Source: Bryum argenteum
Taxonomy: Eukaryota > Streptophyta > Bryopsida > Bryales > Bryaceae
Assembly (NCBI GenBank): GCA_037043015.1
Contig: CM073328.1
Location: 4,265,409 to 4,329,408, forward strand
Length of the DNA stretch: 64,000 bases
Direction of reading: 5' to 3'
This document shows positions 1 through 12,270 of this stretch, one piece after another (the stretch's first letter is position 1; each line of letters opens with the position of its first letter). Position numbers and translations under genes: made by a program. The notes under the pieces are model-generated. The model saw only the letters and a program-made list of their open reading frames with translations, was not told the origin of the DNA and searched no databases.

Positions 1-524
1 AATACCCCACAGTAAGTTGCTCCCTGGAAGTGATACATCATTCACTTTTGCAGTACAGAAAATTCATTCACATCATACAGCAGAATTATGAGGAATCTTT
101 GAAAAAGCAGAAGTTTCGTGTTCGTAGGACTGCAAAATGTTACTGTCTCATTCATGACTGTGTAGCATAGAAGCGTATGACCATCTTAATATTATCATGG
201 TAGACGTTACCAGTGATGATGTTCTATTGGCTTCCCAATGCAGGTGCTTTCTGTTGACTCCAAAGCTCCTCCCCAACTTGGAGTACACTGAAGCCTGCAC
301 CATCTTGAACATCATGAACGGTCCTTACATTGATGAAGCGGCTGAAAGTAAGTTTGTCAATAGGTCTACCCTTTTCTTAGGTTCACTCTTTTCCTCAGTG
401 GGTTGTTCAATACTTTCGGTAGTTGGATTCTCAAGACCGGTGGTACTGTTCGGGGTATTGTGATGCAGGGTGGAAAGATGGATATTCATGGGCGACGGTC
501 ACTCAAACCGTGGCGTCACATTAG
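1..524 (+). CDS. SMC5: SMC5 C-terminal exons C (end), D and E, copy 0
   Basis: SMC5 is the ATPase subunit paired with SMC6 in the SMC5/6 chromosome-maintenance complex. Visible here are the last 11 bases of exon C (1-11), exon D (244-347, 104 nt) and exon E (469-524, ending in TAG). Exon D reads through without a break: CFLLTPKLLPNLEYTEAC then the conserved ILNIMNGPYIDE. Exon E gives WKDGYSWATVTQTVASH and stop. Donors GTAAGT at 12 and 348 and acceptors GCAG before 244 and 469 fit, and phases agree across junctions. Upstream exons lie outside the window, so I cannot tell whether this copy is the end of an intact gene. The identification rests on family sequence conserved in plant SMC5 C-termini. 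Confidence 0.8.
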
Positions 525-1046
525 TAGACAGTGAATTACATTTATGAGGTTTTTGATCATCTGAAAGTTATCCCTTGTAGCAGTATATGGGCTTGCATGT
601 AACAAGTAGTTCTAGAGCCGTCGACTTTTCGAACAGATTTGATTATGTATTTTATGGCATGTTCTGAAATTTAATTCTCTGGCCCACTCTATTGGGAAAG
701 ATCATGACAACCTTGGCGGAAAGTAGGTGAACTGCTTTCGTTTGACATATCTGTGAACAAAATTGGAATCATAATTCTCTCTTCCTTTTTAAATTATCTG
801 GCCTTTTTAGCAATCCTACACACTATCTAAAGCTTCCTTATGAAATTGTGCTCTATTTCAAGTGTCATTTTTGTGAGTTTCGTAAACCAATATTCGTCAT
901 GTTCATCCTATGAATAGGATCCATGTTTGCACGTTATTAGGTAAAGCAGCGCCTGCACATGCGTGTTTGGACACGAGGTGCTTGAATATGGGTGTTCCTA
1001 TCTTATATTCAAATTGGGTAAGTGATCAAATGAGAATATGCTAGTA

Positions 1047-1318
1047 AGGTAGAGTGTCCTAAAAGCGCCACAGACCCCCAAAAGCGTCTGTCTCATTTGT
1101 AGATTGTGAAGATATGTACAAATAACGCATTTGGGTCAAATCTTACTTTTTGGTATTTTGTCTAAAATTCACAAATGCGAATTACATGTTGCAAATTTTT
1201 GCAATCCTCCCGAAAACCTATTTCGAATGTGGTCATATTTATTTTGAATTTACTAGTGCTAAAAATAGGTCAGATCTCTTAAGGTGGCGCTTTAACCCGC
1301 TTTTAGGACACTCTACCT
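1047..1318. mobile_element. TA-flanked MITE in unit 1
   Basis: Inverted ends AGGTAGAGTGTCCTAAAAGC and its complement at 1,299-1,318, bounded by TA at 1,045-1,046 and 1,319-1,320. The matching site at about 35,728 reads CTAGTAGAGTTTGC with no element, an empty site that supports a TA target duplication (Tc1/mariner-type). No transposase is seen. Confidence 0.8.
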
Positions 1319-1641
1319 TAGAGGTTGCAAACAGAATACATTCAATTTATTTTTTTGTTCAAAGCATTGTCTTATCTAAAAAATTCTTATTCATTTGTTA
1401 GACACAAGATAAAATTCCTATTAAGGTTATATGAGAACAAGGAATATTCCACAATAGTACAAAGACTATATAAACATATATTTTTTTCATATCTTTAACT
1501 TATTTTTTAAAATGTAGGGTTTTGAAAAAAATTTTAAAAACTTATATTTGAAGTACATTTGAATCTCTTGGTAGCACTTACCTAAATGGGATATTCCTAT
1601 GGGAATCCGAGGCCTTGCCAACACGATCATATGATTTTAAG

Positions 1642-1996
1642 ATAGATAGATAGATAGAAACTCCGGTCCCTTTCTAAGGGCGGCGTGAATGAAGTGTCCG
1701 TTCGTAATGCTAATATCCCGATGGCCACCGGACAAGGGGAAATTGGAACAATACTACTTCCCCCTCTCGAGGTGGACACTATAACTACGCTAGTTTCTAG
1801 CCTAGTTACTAGTGCCTTGAGGATACTTGACATAGTATCCCCCAAAGGACTTTGAGGTACCCATACAACAAGGTCCAACCCCCACAATAGTTGGGTGGAC
1901 TATAGTGGTGAGCACCACGCCCCATGGGGAATGGAACCCACGACCTCCTCAATGGGGGCCATGAGCCCTCCCACCAAGCCAAGGCTTGTGGTGCCT
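1642..1996 (-). mobile_element. tRNA-derived SINE in unit 1
   Basis: On the minus strand the element begins GGCACCACAAGCC, has an A-box-like TGGCTTGGTGG and a B-box-like GGTTCCATTCC, and ends in (TATC)n at 1,642. It is flanked by the 10-bp direct repeat TGATTTTAAG at 1,632-1,641 and 1,997-2,006. The related flank site near 37,375 (AATGATTCAAGCATAAG) is empty. The pol III boxes, simple-repeat tail and target duplication are hallmarks of plant SINEs. Confidence 0.85.
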
Positions 1997-2418
1997 TGAT
2001 TTTAAGCGTAAGTACATGTTCAAAAAATTTAAAGTGTGAGTAATATCTTTTTGTACAAAGGTATGGTAGAAGTACCTAAAACCACCACCACCACCAATAT
2101 CAACCTATAGGTCTCCCCATAACCGCACCTAGCCTCGAACTAGCATTGTCGGATCACTAAAATCTTAACCGACCAATCAAAACCATCAAAAAGTCGGTGG
2201 TTTTGGGTTGAATCATGAATGGAAATTTGTACCAATAGGTGTGACAATGGAAAAGTCTACATATTAGTTTTGGGTCACCAAGTACTTTTGCCTTTGAAAT
2301 TTTATATTTGTTTATGTAATGGGAGTTAAATTTTGAAAAAATTACATCCTATGAGAAAGTTTCTTTCCTACATGGGAAAAGTATACCCCAAAAATAACCA
2401 TTCTAAAAAGCCTCAAAA

Positions 2419-2530
2419 AGCTTAAGTTGGTGGTCTTAGGGCATTCGACCTTAATCTTGGTCCCCAATGAGGAGGTCATGGGTTCTATTCCCCATGCCAC
2501 TCATTCTTAATGATTAATTTTATTGACTTA
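2419..2530 (+). mobile_element. tRNA-like SINE head in unit 1
   Basis: AGCTTAAGTTGGTGG resembles a pol III A box, and GGTTCTATTCC (2,481-2,491) a B box. The block CCCAATGAGGAGGTCATGG is shared with the head of the other SINE. The box spacing is too long for a functional tRNA and no cloverleaf is apparent. Copies lie at 12,158 and 27,181. The 3' limit is uncertain. Confidence 0.5.
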
Positions 2531-4040
2531 CATTATCACTTGCATTAATTCTTTTTTGGGTAGGCGAATCTTCATCCATCCAGATTGACCTAGTTTGAAG
2601 CATCATTCCTCAATTCCTGCACCAATCAATTCCAATGTGGAATCTTGTTTCAATTGGTGTCAAAGTTGATACTTTTTCAAGAGCTTTTGAAAAAGTAACC
2701 CTCACATTTTTCTTTTCTTCATTTGAAGATTATTTACTTCAACAATGGTTGGAACTTCAACTAAAAACAACCAATCGATTATGACATGTGCAATTGTGCA
2801 TGTTGACTAGATCAAGTCGTCGGTCAAGTTTGTTTATCAAACCTTGATTGGTTTTTATTTTGTTCATTCCTATTTTTGGATTATTTGATCTATTGTGTTG
2901 CTTGGTGGTGCCATTGGAGGCAAAGGCATGTAATCAAGAGGTAGTACAAAGCATGCACATCTTCTTGCCATCAATGATAACTATGGTGAGGATAAAATTA
3001 AAGGGTTTCTTTATTAATGTGAATCTAAATAAGATTGAGCCACCGTCTCATATTAAGTCTAATATGGGAAGCCAATTGAATAACTCTTGTTGATTGATGT
3101 AAAATGACCCAAATGATTGATATTAACGTTTTGTTGTAGGTCGGGTTATTGGAAGTCAAAAAGATAATGTTTACCAAACGAGTAGGTACTCTTGTGTGAC
3201 AGAGCGCCTCTCTCAAATGTTCTCAACCGTCAACCATGAATGTGGCCCTTGCCCAACTAAGCTTCTAATTACATTTTTCGGCCCTTTCAAGAGCCTCAAA
3301 GCTTTGTTTGGTTGTTCAACCGTCCGCCATGGTAATGTAGTTCTAAGACACTCTTGATTTGTGAACTTCTCTTAAAAGATTGATTAGCAACGATTATATA
3401 GTATCAAGTTTTGATTATTATTTGTTTACCTTAAATCAAACTTCTTATTCATTTGTTGAGCTCAAACTTCCCCGACTTCTTTCAATCACTCAGTTTGAAC
3501 CTCGAAGTTTGGTGAAACATTCAACAAATGGCTATGATCTTCATGACTACATTCATTCTTCTAAATAGAACATTCAAGTCAATATAATAAATACTTAGGG
3601 TTATTGGTCAACTAACTTCAAGATCTTATTGTTACAAGTTTGAAATCTTAGAATCTTCTTTGCTATGATTGCTTCATTTTGTACTATGTACAAGAGTGTT
3701 ATGAGAGCCTTTTCATTGACTTTTAAGAGCTTGGCCCGAGTTTACGGATAGAGGTGAGAAAAGTTTGAGTAAATGGTTTTGAACTTATTTTATGCTTTCG
3801 AACAAATTGTACAAAGTTACATAGAAATGAAAGGGTTTTACTATTTCCATGATTTCTTTCACCAACCAATTAAGTAGGAGAAGTCTATACCCATAAGTTC
3901 TTAAATGAAAATCAAATCTTCATACTCTAAGTGGATATGGCAATCAAGAAACAATCAAGAGAGGAGCATAGGCTTCCCTAAGTGGCAATAAGAGCATAGA
4001 GGATCAATAGATCTCAAGAACAATAACCATTGAACACCCT
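2530..4040 (+). other. AT-rich unit stretch without a recognisable gene
   Basis: About 1.5 kb present in units 1, 2 (about 12,270-13,780) and 4 (about 27,295-28,810). TTGGTGTCAAAG at about 2,656 is reminiscent of a retrotransposon primer-binding site and is followed about 75 bases later by an ATG opening a short frame, but I find no paired LTRs and no gag or pol motifs. The short frames (for example 2,848-3,093) recur only because the DNA is duplicated. Confidence 0.4.
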
Positions 4041-4610
4041 TAGTTAACCGTCACTGTAACCATGAGTCAAAGACGTTGGACTTACTACTTACTGAAATAC
4101 GTATGCATAACCAAATACGTACATTGTATACGGAATATGTACGCCGCCGGCCTCTGCCGCTGACGGCCGCATTCATTGGACGACTCGTAGACGGCGACCG
4201 GGCACCTGTCACATTCGGCGGGAAAACCAGTTCAAATAGCTTCAAGATCACCCTCTTCATTTCCTCGATGCTTTGTTTGGCGTTCTCGAGAGACGGAGGA
4301 GGTTTGTGCATCTCGTGTAAGGGGCGATCTTCGCCATTGTGGCGATAAGAGCCGACAGAGGTCGGCGATGTCATATTCCTTCTTTGTGTGACGGGTGTGG
4401 AGAGTATCGGAAAACTTCATGCGGATTAATTGGAGATGCAAGGGCGAGGAAACAGGTAAGGTAATCGTAAGGCATTCTCTGGTATGTGTGGTTGTACGTT
4501 GAGGACTATTGAAGTCTCCGACCATAGGATCTATTAGGTTGTGAACAATTGGCCTTGTTATATTTTTGTCTCTGCCGGCATATGTAGACGCTTTGTTTTT
4601 GGTCTCGCAT

Positions 4611-5035
4611 TGATTTGGTGAATGGATTTGTCACAAGCTAGCAGATCCCGTCCGCGCGAGTCCAGGCGGGGATTAACACTCTCATACGTATTCTGACTTT
4701 CAAGTATTTCTTACAATCGAAAAACGTACCTTAGTAGTTGAGATGGCGCTAGTTTTGGTGAATGGATTTGTCACGAGCTAGCATCCCGTTCGCTTGTCCG
4801 GGCGGGGGATTAACACTCTCATACGTATTTGACTTTCAAGTATTTCTTACAATCGAGAATGTACCTTAGTGGTTGAGATGGCGCTAGTTTTGGTGAATGG
4901 ATTTGTCACGAGCTAGCAGATCCCGTCCGCTAGTCTGGGCAGGGGATTAACACTCTCATACGTATAACAGTAAGTATATGTTACAGTCGAGAACGTACCT
5001 TAGTAGTTGAGATGGCGCTGCTTTTGTCCGCAGCA
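4611..5035 (+). repeat. Threefold 135-140 bp tandem repeat, unit 1
   Basis: Three head-to-tail copies beginning TTGGTGAATGGATTTGTCAC at about 4,615, 4,755 and 4,890. Each contains GATTAACACTCTCATACG, an AAGTATTTCTTACA-like segment (weaker in the third copy) and CTTAGTAGTTGAGATGGCGC. The same triplet occurs in all four units. Confidence 0.85.
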
Positions 5036-6150
5036 TATTCGTGCCGTAGCTTCAATGTCATAAGAAAGAAGAATCTGGAGAATGAGTTTGCCACGCCGAG
5101 GACATACCCGACCCTTGCTCTTCAAGTAACTTAAGCCTAGAAAGTCTACGTGCGTACCCGAGTTTCATGACATTATTTAGAACATGGTTGACTTCGGCAT
5201 ACACGGACTTGTGAATGACTGAGTGAGCGGTTGCATGCTCATGCTTAGACCCGCATCCCTTGGACGATTACGTCGTTGAACAATAGTTCCAAAAACGTAC
5301 TAGGATTCGTGCAAGAAACGGACCCCCTGCGTCCTAGGTAGTGTGCAGGGTTTCATCTGCTAGAACAAGAGTCGGGCTATATCTCCAACAGATTGAACAT
5401 GATAGCAAATCGTTGAGCGATACGGACATGATGCGCTTGCGAAAGGAGCAGAGAGATTGGCAGGACTGGGGCAGAGCTGGTAGGTCCTCTTTGTAGTAAT
5501 TATCGATCCCCGGTCGAGCAAGTGCATTAAGTGCGTACAGGCTGAGTGTCATTTGATACCACAAGAATGCTATTTATGCGCAATTGGTTGTCTAGCTCTG
5601 AGAATCCAACATTGCTGTGTTGCAGGTATGGGTCTCAAGCTGGCTTTGAATTAATTAGGCGTCTGCAGTGCGTGCGTGCGTGCGAAGTGATCAATGAAAC
5701 TTTCAGGCATGGGCTTGGAGAACCAAGTGATTGCTGCAATTAATGCGTGGGCCAAGGAGGGCGTTCATCCCAAGGAGACAAGTAAGTTGATGATCGGTCT
5801 ACCTCAGTCTCTTGATGAGCAGTCAATCATACTTAGCCTGTAGGTTGCTGATCGCAACTAAAATTCAAACAAGTGGAACCCAAACTTGGGGTGGGTTACA
5901 CGAGTCCGCTAGTAGCAATTGACATTTGGGTTGCATGGGCTGCATGCAGGCCAAAAGTTGAGATAAAAGTTACTTGTGTGCATGTAAATGTAGTTGTATC
6001 TTGAGTCTCATCCCTTCGGTTTGCTACGAGAGAATTCGAGCCCCGATGTGCACACGAGACTAGAGAGGCATGCCAATGAGTTGTACTTGATTGGATCATT
6101 ATGTTGTGTTTGTTATTTTTGACAGTTCCTTGGAATCAAACGAATTCAAT
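5036..6150. other. Near-identical core block of the unit
   Basis: About 1.1 kb almost identical in all four units (about 14,762, 20,065 and 29,790 onward), although it contains many CAG and CTG sites of the kind that vary elsewhere. One possible exon lies inside: CAG acceptor at about 5,705, a frame reading GMGLENQVIAAINAWAKEG, and an AGTAAGT donor near 5,780. I do not recognise this peptide. Other frames in the block look non-coding. Confidence 0.5.
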
Positions 6151-6485
6151 GCTCATCTGCATATTGAGCTGAGGGCGAGTGCATGCAGTGGATGGATATG
6201 AGCCTCGAATTCACCGAGAATTTTTTTTCGTATCTCCAACTCAGCTGTAGTCAGTCACTCTCTCATGTTTGCGAGCAAGACGTGCTGAGGTTGAGCTCTT
6301 AATTGAACCATGCCACTACTAAATACGGGGTACCGAAGTCGTCAATTCCGTTTCATCACGGTCATGTGGATGGGCAGTTGATGTGACTAAGACGATGTAG
6401 AGCTTGATTTAGAGCAGTGAAGCCTATGAATTGCAGACTCTGTGGTCATCAGATTAATCCGTGTGCACTCTGCTCAATCCTACAG

Positions 6486-7277
6486 GTTCCAGGATTTTGT
6501 CTGTGAGACAAATGATGACCAGCTGCCTGCGGTTCCGGTAGTAATGTGTTGCAAATGAATGCTCGGCCAAGGACGGAAGAAAGTTGATGATCTCATGAAG
6601 TCAGATATGAACCAAGATGATGTCGACCACAGCATTACAATCGTTAGCTTTCTTTTTGGCTCTGAGTTGATCACATGGCTCAAATTCAGGGGAGAAATTT
6701 TGCATGGGCTGCATGCCCATGACCGAGGTCATGCATGCGATGGAAACCCAGTACCGTTACAAAACTGGTGGAGACGCATGATTGTGTCTGGCCCTATTTG
6801 ACCTTAGTGACACTGCGCTGGATTATTATTTGGGAAAAATGATACGCAGGACTACACTAGTGGGCGCCCCTGGACCGGTGGTAACTTGGATCGTTGAACT
6901 TGTACGCGGAAGGAGCCATTTGAAGCGTTACTACTGCGTAGTTGCTACTTCATCAGTAACAGCAAGTGAACCGTACTGGATTCGTTTCTTTCCGTCCACC
7001 ACGTGACGACGACGCTGACGACGCTTACGATGCTGTTTTGGTGCGTTTATATAGTCATGTCGTCACTGGAGCTTTCATTGTTGGTGGAAAGGGGAATGTG
7101 AAGTTGCAGGTGGCCGAGAACAACCCTCACATTGTCGTCATTAGCTTACATGCAAGCTACTGTGCAGCGGAGTTCTGTCACATGTGCAGAGAGAATACCT
7201 CGGTTTTTCCACATATGGCAAAGAAAAGACCAGATGTGACACCAACAAGTAAAGGGGGTTCTGCAAGCTTGCTCTAG
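6486..7277 (+). pseudogene. Coding-like stretch of unknown identity, unit 1
   Basis: After the splice-acceptor-like CCTACAG (ending at 6,485), one frame is open for about 170 codons, interrupted by two TGA codons and, in this unit only, one extra G after CAG at about 6,691. It contains peptides such as FQDFVCETNDDQLPAVPVV, VDHSITIVSFLFGSELITWL and DLSDTALDYYLGKMIRR. A second frame overlaps and continues to 7,277 (VRLYSHVVTGAFIVGGKGN). Random sequence of this length would be expected to hold about eight stops. It may be a degraded exon or a miscalled one, since CAG reads TGA elsewhere in the array. I do not recognise the protein. Confidence 0.35.
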
Positions 7278-8700
7278 ACTTACAAGCAAGCAGATTGCAC
7301 AACCGTGTTACCTGATGCCCTTACTGTCTCACTCCACATGCGTTCGAAGGTTCCAAGTTCAGAAAGTATCATGAATGGCAATTCGAGCTAGCTAGTACCC
7401 CCTCTTTTGGGTAGAATTCCAGCAAGGTAACTAAGGCCAGTTCATATGTGCGGTATCTTATTAATACTCTGGGGGGGAGCAAAAGAAAAAACAGGGGTCT
7501 TGTAGATTATTCTGTCTACTCATAAAGTTTTGAAGCAGGAAAGGGATCGTGCTGAAATCTCAACCATTCTTTCAACAAGCTTGTGACTGAATAATGCATG
7601 CTTTCCATTCTGAAAATAGCAGTTGAATGTTGTGTGACAGAAGTGAGAGTTTTAGAACGCTTTCGTGAGAGATAGAATACGGGGGGTCCGCAATTGGTAT
7701 GAAAAGAAGAAAACTTGGGGAAATACTCATGAAGTGTAAGTTTGAACGAGTAATTTGAATGTTAGTATTCGTCAACATGGTACAATCATGTCAAAGTCAA
7801 CTGGGGCACCTCAGAATTGGGTCACTTCTAAGAAAAAAGGCTCTGAAACTTCAAGTAAAGCAAGCATTGGTTCAATTTCATTTGTATCATTGCAAATTCA
7901 TAGCAAATGCATTGCCATCGGTTTCAATTTTATTGCACAATTTGACCTCGAACTGATTGGAATGTGGCTGGAACTGATTGCCTTGGTGAGCTGGAAGTTG
8001 GAACAATTTGTACATGAGAATTTGTGGATTCTGTACAGGTAATATCAAATTGTAAGTACTTTGAATCTGCTTTACAAGAGATTCATAAAATGGATGAATT
8101 GGACACTGAAATGGGTCGGTTCAAAAGAAAGTAATCGAAAGTGTGAGTAAACATTTGGTCTAAAAGAAAGTAATTGAAACTGTGAGCAAAGCATTGGTTC
8201 TTTTTATAAACATTTGATGAAGATTTGCATCATTCTATTCAGCGTTCACTTGCATTTTCATTGCCTTGAAATCGTAGCATGTTCATTGCATTTTGGTATC
8301 CTTTTTTTTTGTTGCCCGGGTATAGCATTATATATGAATGCATTCTAATTTGAACGCCTTTCCCATCCTTGAAGGCCGAATCCCTTTGTGAACATATTAA
8401 GAACCTATATCATTCATGTTTTGGAACCATCTCGCCATGCAATTGCTTCAATTCTTGGAGGACACTCACCAAGTTCAAAGGCTCCGTCCGTGATTTGTCA
8501 ACTATGGTACAATCTGTTACTATGGTACAATCTGGTTTGACACTTTGATAGACGGATCGTTGGCTTAACAAAAACAAAAATCACCCACAACCCACAATGA
8601 AATTAGTTGAACGTAGAAAAGAGATTACTTTCACCGGAGCAAGTTCCCAATCATAAAGGCTCAGTCTGCTTGAAGGAATGCGTTTGCTGGACGAAAGAAA
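7278..8700. other. Unit stretch without a recognised gene
   Basis: About 1.4 kb shared by all units. Short local duplications are visible, for example AAAGAAAGTAATCGAAAGTGTGAG and a variant about 45 bases on, and TATGGTACAATCTG twice at about 8,504-8,532. The frame 7,755-8,042 is conserved between units only as far as the DNA is. Confidence 0.4.
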
Positions 8701-8728
8701 AACAAAATTATAGTAACCACTGTCAGCC

Positions 8729-9060
8729 ATGGCCATGGCCACTGACACGCCGGCCCTGGTAGGTAGACTACCACCCTACACCATAGGTTCAAAACTATAT
8801 ATATCTCTCTTTAGTCCTTTTCTCGGACATCCCACCCCTTCATCATCACTCCCTCCATCTCCCCACGCACATCCAATCTTGCTTCCCGTACATTTCACTC
8901 CACACGCTTCGCGAATCTTCAAACATTTCCTAGATCATTCCTCTTCCGGATCCTCACAACGCAAATCTTTCGATCGTCAACTTACTCTTTTATCTATAGT
9001 GAACTTTTATCTATTAATCGTGAAATTTCATCGAGCATGACACTGATTTTGACAAGTACG
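8729..9060 (+). promoter_or_regulatory. Promoter-like TATA and CT-rich leader inside the unit
   Basis: A TATATATAT run at 8,796-8,804 is followed by about 110 bases of C/T-rich sequence, the usual look of a plant core promoter and leader. The palindrome GCCATGGCCATGGCC lies about 65 bases upstream. Equivalent TATA runs are at 18,526, 23,829 and 33,532. It lies 390 bases before SMC5 exon A, inside what would be an intron. No clear start codon with a long frame follows. Confidence 0.3.
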
Positions 9061-9190
9061 GCATTCTCATAAAAGTAAAATTCAGGTGATTACTACTCCT
9101 TACCCTCGTCATAGGGTTGTTGCAATCGGTAAGTGATCCAAGCATGAACATCACTGATGTATGATTATGCTTTTGCTTGCTTCACGATCG

Positions 9191-10233
<1,043 letters not shown>

Positions 10234-10755
10234 TAGACAGTGAATTACATTTATGAGGTTTTTGATCATCTGAAAGTTATCCCTTGTAGCAGTATATGGG
10301 CTTGCATGTAACAAGTAGTTCTAGAGCCGTCGACTTTTCGAACAGATTTGATTATGTATTTTATGGCATGTTCTGAAATTTAATTCTCTGGCCCACTCTA
10401 TTGGGAAAGATCATGACAACCTTGGCGGAAAGTAGGTGAACTGCTTTCGTTTGACATATCTGTGAACAAAATTGGAATCATAATTCTCTCTTCCTTTTTA
10501 AATTATCTGGCCTTTTTAGCAATCCTACACACTATCTAAAGCTTCCTTATGAAATTGTGCTCTATTTCAAGTGCCATTTTTGTGAGTTTCGTAAACCAAT
10601 ATTCGTCATGTTCATCCTATGAATAGGATCCATGTTTGCACGTTATTAGGTAAAGCAGCGCCTGCACATGCGTGTTTGGACACGAGGTGCTTGAATATGG
10701 GTGTTCCTATCTTATATTCAAATTGGGTAAGTGATCAAATGAGAATATGCTAGTA

Positions 10756-11046
10756 AGGTAGAGTGTCCTAAAAGCGCCACAGGACCCAAAAGCGATCTGT
10801 CCTCATTTGTAGATTGTGAAGATACAGATGTACCTCATTTGTAAATAACGCATTTGGGTCAAATCTTACTTGGCACTTTGGTATTTTGTCTAAAATTCAC
10901 AAATGCGAATTACATGTTGCAAATTTTTGCAATCCTCCCGAAAACCTATTTCGAATGTGGTCATATTTATTTTGAATTTACTAGTGCTAAAAATAGGTCA
11001 GATCTCTTAAGGTGGCGCTTTAACCTGCTTTTAGGACACTCTACCT
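10756..11046. mobile_element. TA-flanked MITE in unit 2
   Basis: Copy of the unit 1 element (1,047-1,318) at the same place in the unit, with the same inverted ends and flanking TA at 10,754-10,755 and 11,047-11,048. It is about 19 bases longer than the unit 1 copy. Confidence 0.8.
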
Positions 11047-11372
11047 TAGAGGTTGCAAACAGATATACATTCAATTTATTTTTTTGTTCAAAGCAGGATT
11101 GTCTTATCAGAAAAAATTCTTATTCATTTGTTAGACACAAGATAAAATTCCTATTAAGGTTATATGAGAACAAGGAATATTCCACAATAGTACAAAGACT
11201 ATATAAACATATATTTTTTTCATATCTTTAACTTATTTTTTAAAATGTAGGGTTTCAGAAAATTTTAAAAACTTATATTTGAGCTACAGTTGAATCTCTT
11301 GGTAGCACTTACCTAAATGGGATATTCCTATGGGAATCCGAGGCCTTGCCAACACGATCATATGATTTTAAG

Positions 11373-11736
11373 ATAGATAGATAGATAGAAACTCCGGTCC
11401 CTTTCTAAGGGGCCGGCGTGAATGAAAGTGTCCGTTCAGAATGCTAATATCCCGATGGCCACCGGACAAGGGGAAATTGGAACAATACTACTTCCCCCTC
11501 TCGAGGGTGGACACTATAACTACGCTAGTTTCTAGCCTAGTTACTAGTGCCTTGAGGATACTTGACATAGTATCCCCCCAAAGGACTTTGAGGTACCCAT
11601 ACAACAAGGTCCAGGACCCCCACAATAGTTGGGTGGACTATAGTGGTGAGCACCACGCCGGCATGGGGAATGGAACCCACGACCTCCTCAATGGGGGCCA
11701 TGAGCCCCAACCACCAAGCCAAGGCTTGTGGTGCCT
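11373..11736 (-). mobile_element. tRNA-derived SINE in unit 2
   Basis: Same SINE and site as in unit 1. Flanking TGATTTTAAG at 11,363-11,372 and 11,737-11,746; (GATA)n on the + strand marks the 3' tail. Confidence 0.85.
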
Positions 11737-12157
11737 TGATTTTAAGCATAAGTACATGTTCAAAAATTTAAAGTGTGAGTAATATCTTTTTGTACAAAGG
11801 TATGGTAGAAGTACCTAAAACCACCACCACCACCAATATCAACCTATAGGTCTCCCCATAACCGCACCTAGCCTGAACTAGCATTGTCAGATCACTAAAA
11901 TCTTACTGACCAATCAAAACCATCAAAAAGTCAAAGGTTTTGGGTCGAATCATGAATGGAAATTTGTACCAGCTAGGTGTGACAATGGAAAAGTCTACAG
12001 ATTAGTTTTGGGTCACCAAGTACTTTTGCCTTTGAAATTTTATATTTGTTTATGTAATGGGAGTTAAATTTTGAAAAAATTACATCCTATGAGAAAGTTT
12101 CTTTCCTACATGGGAAAAGTATACCCCAAAAATAACCATTCTAAAAAAGCCTCAAAA

Positions 12158-12270
12158 AGCTTAAGTTGGTGGTCTTAGGGCATTCGACCTTAATCTTGGT
12201 CCCCAATGAGGAGGTCATGGGTTCTATTCCCCATGCCACTCATTCTTAATGATTAATTTTATTGACTTCT
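12158..12270 (+). mobile_element. tRNA-like SINE head in unit 2
   Basis: Array copy of the element at 2,419 with the same A-box-like and B-box-like (about 12,220-12,230) segments. Confidence 0.5.

Noticed and set aside
2481-2491. A tRNA gene at the B-box-like sequence of the unit
   Set aside because: Box spacing and lack of a cloverleaf or acceptor stem point to a SINE head, not a tRNA.
2640-2760. LTR retrotransposon start (primer-binding-like TTGGTGTCAAAG then ATG)
   Set aside because: No paired LTRs, polypurine tract or gag/pol motifs could be found.
4611-5035. CRISPR-like array in the triplet repeat
   Set aside because: Three long contiguous copies without spacers in plant nuclear DNA; an ordinary tandem repeat.
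5334-6099. Short frames repeated exactly in all units (5,334-5,564 minus, 5,546-5,743 plus, 5,896-6,099 minus)
   Set aside because: Their identity follows from DNA identity of a recent duplication. They overlap on both strands and show no motif.
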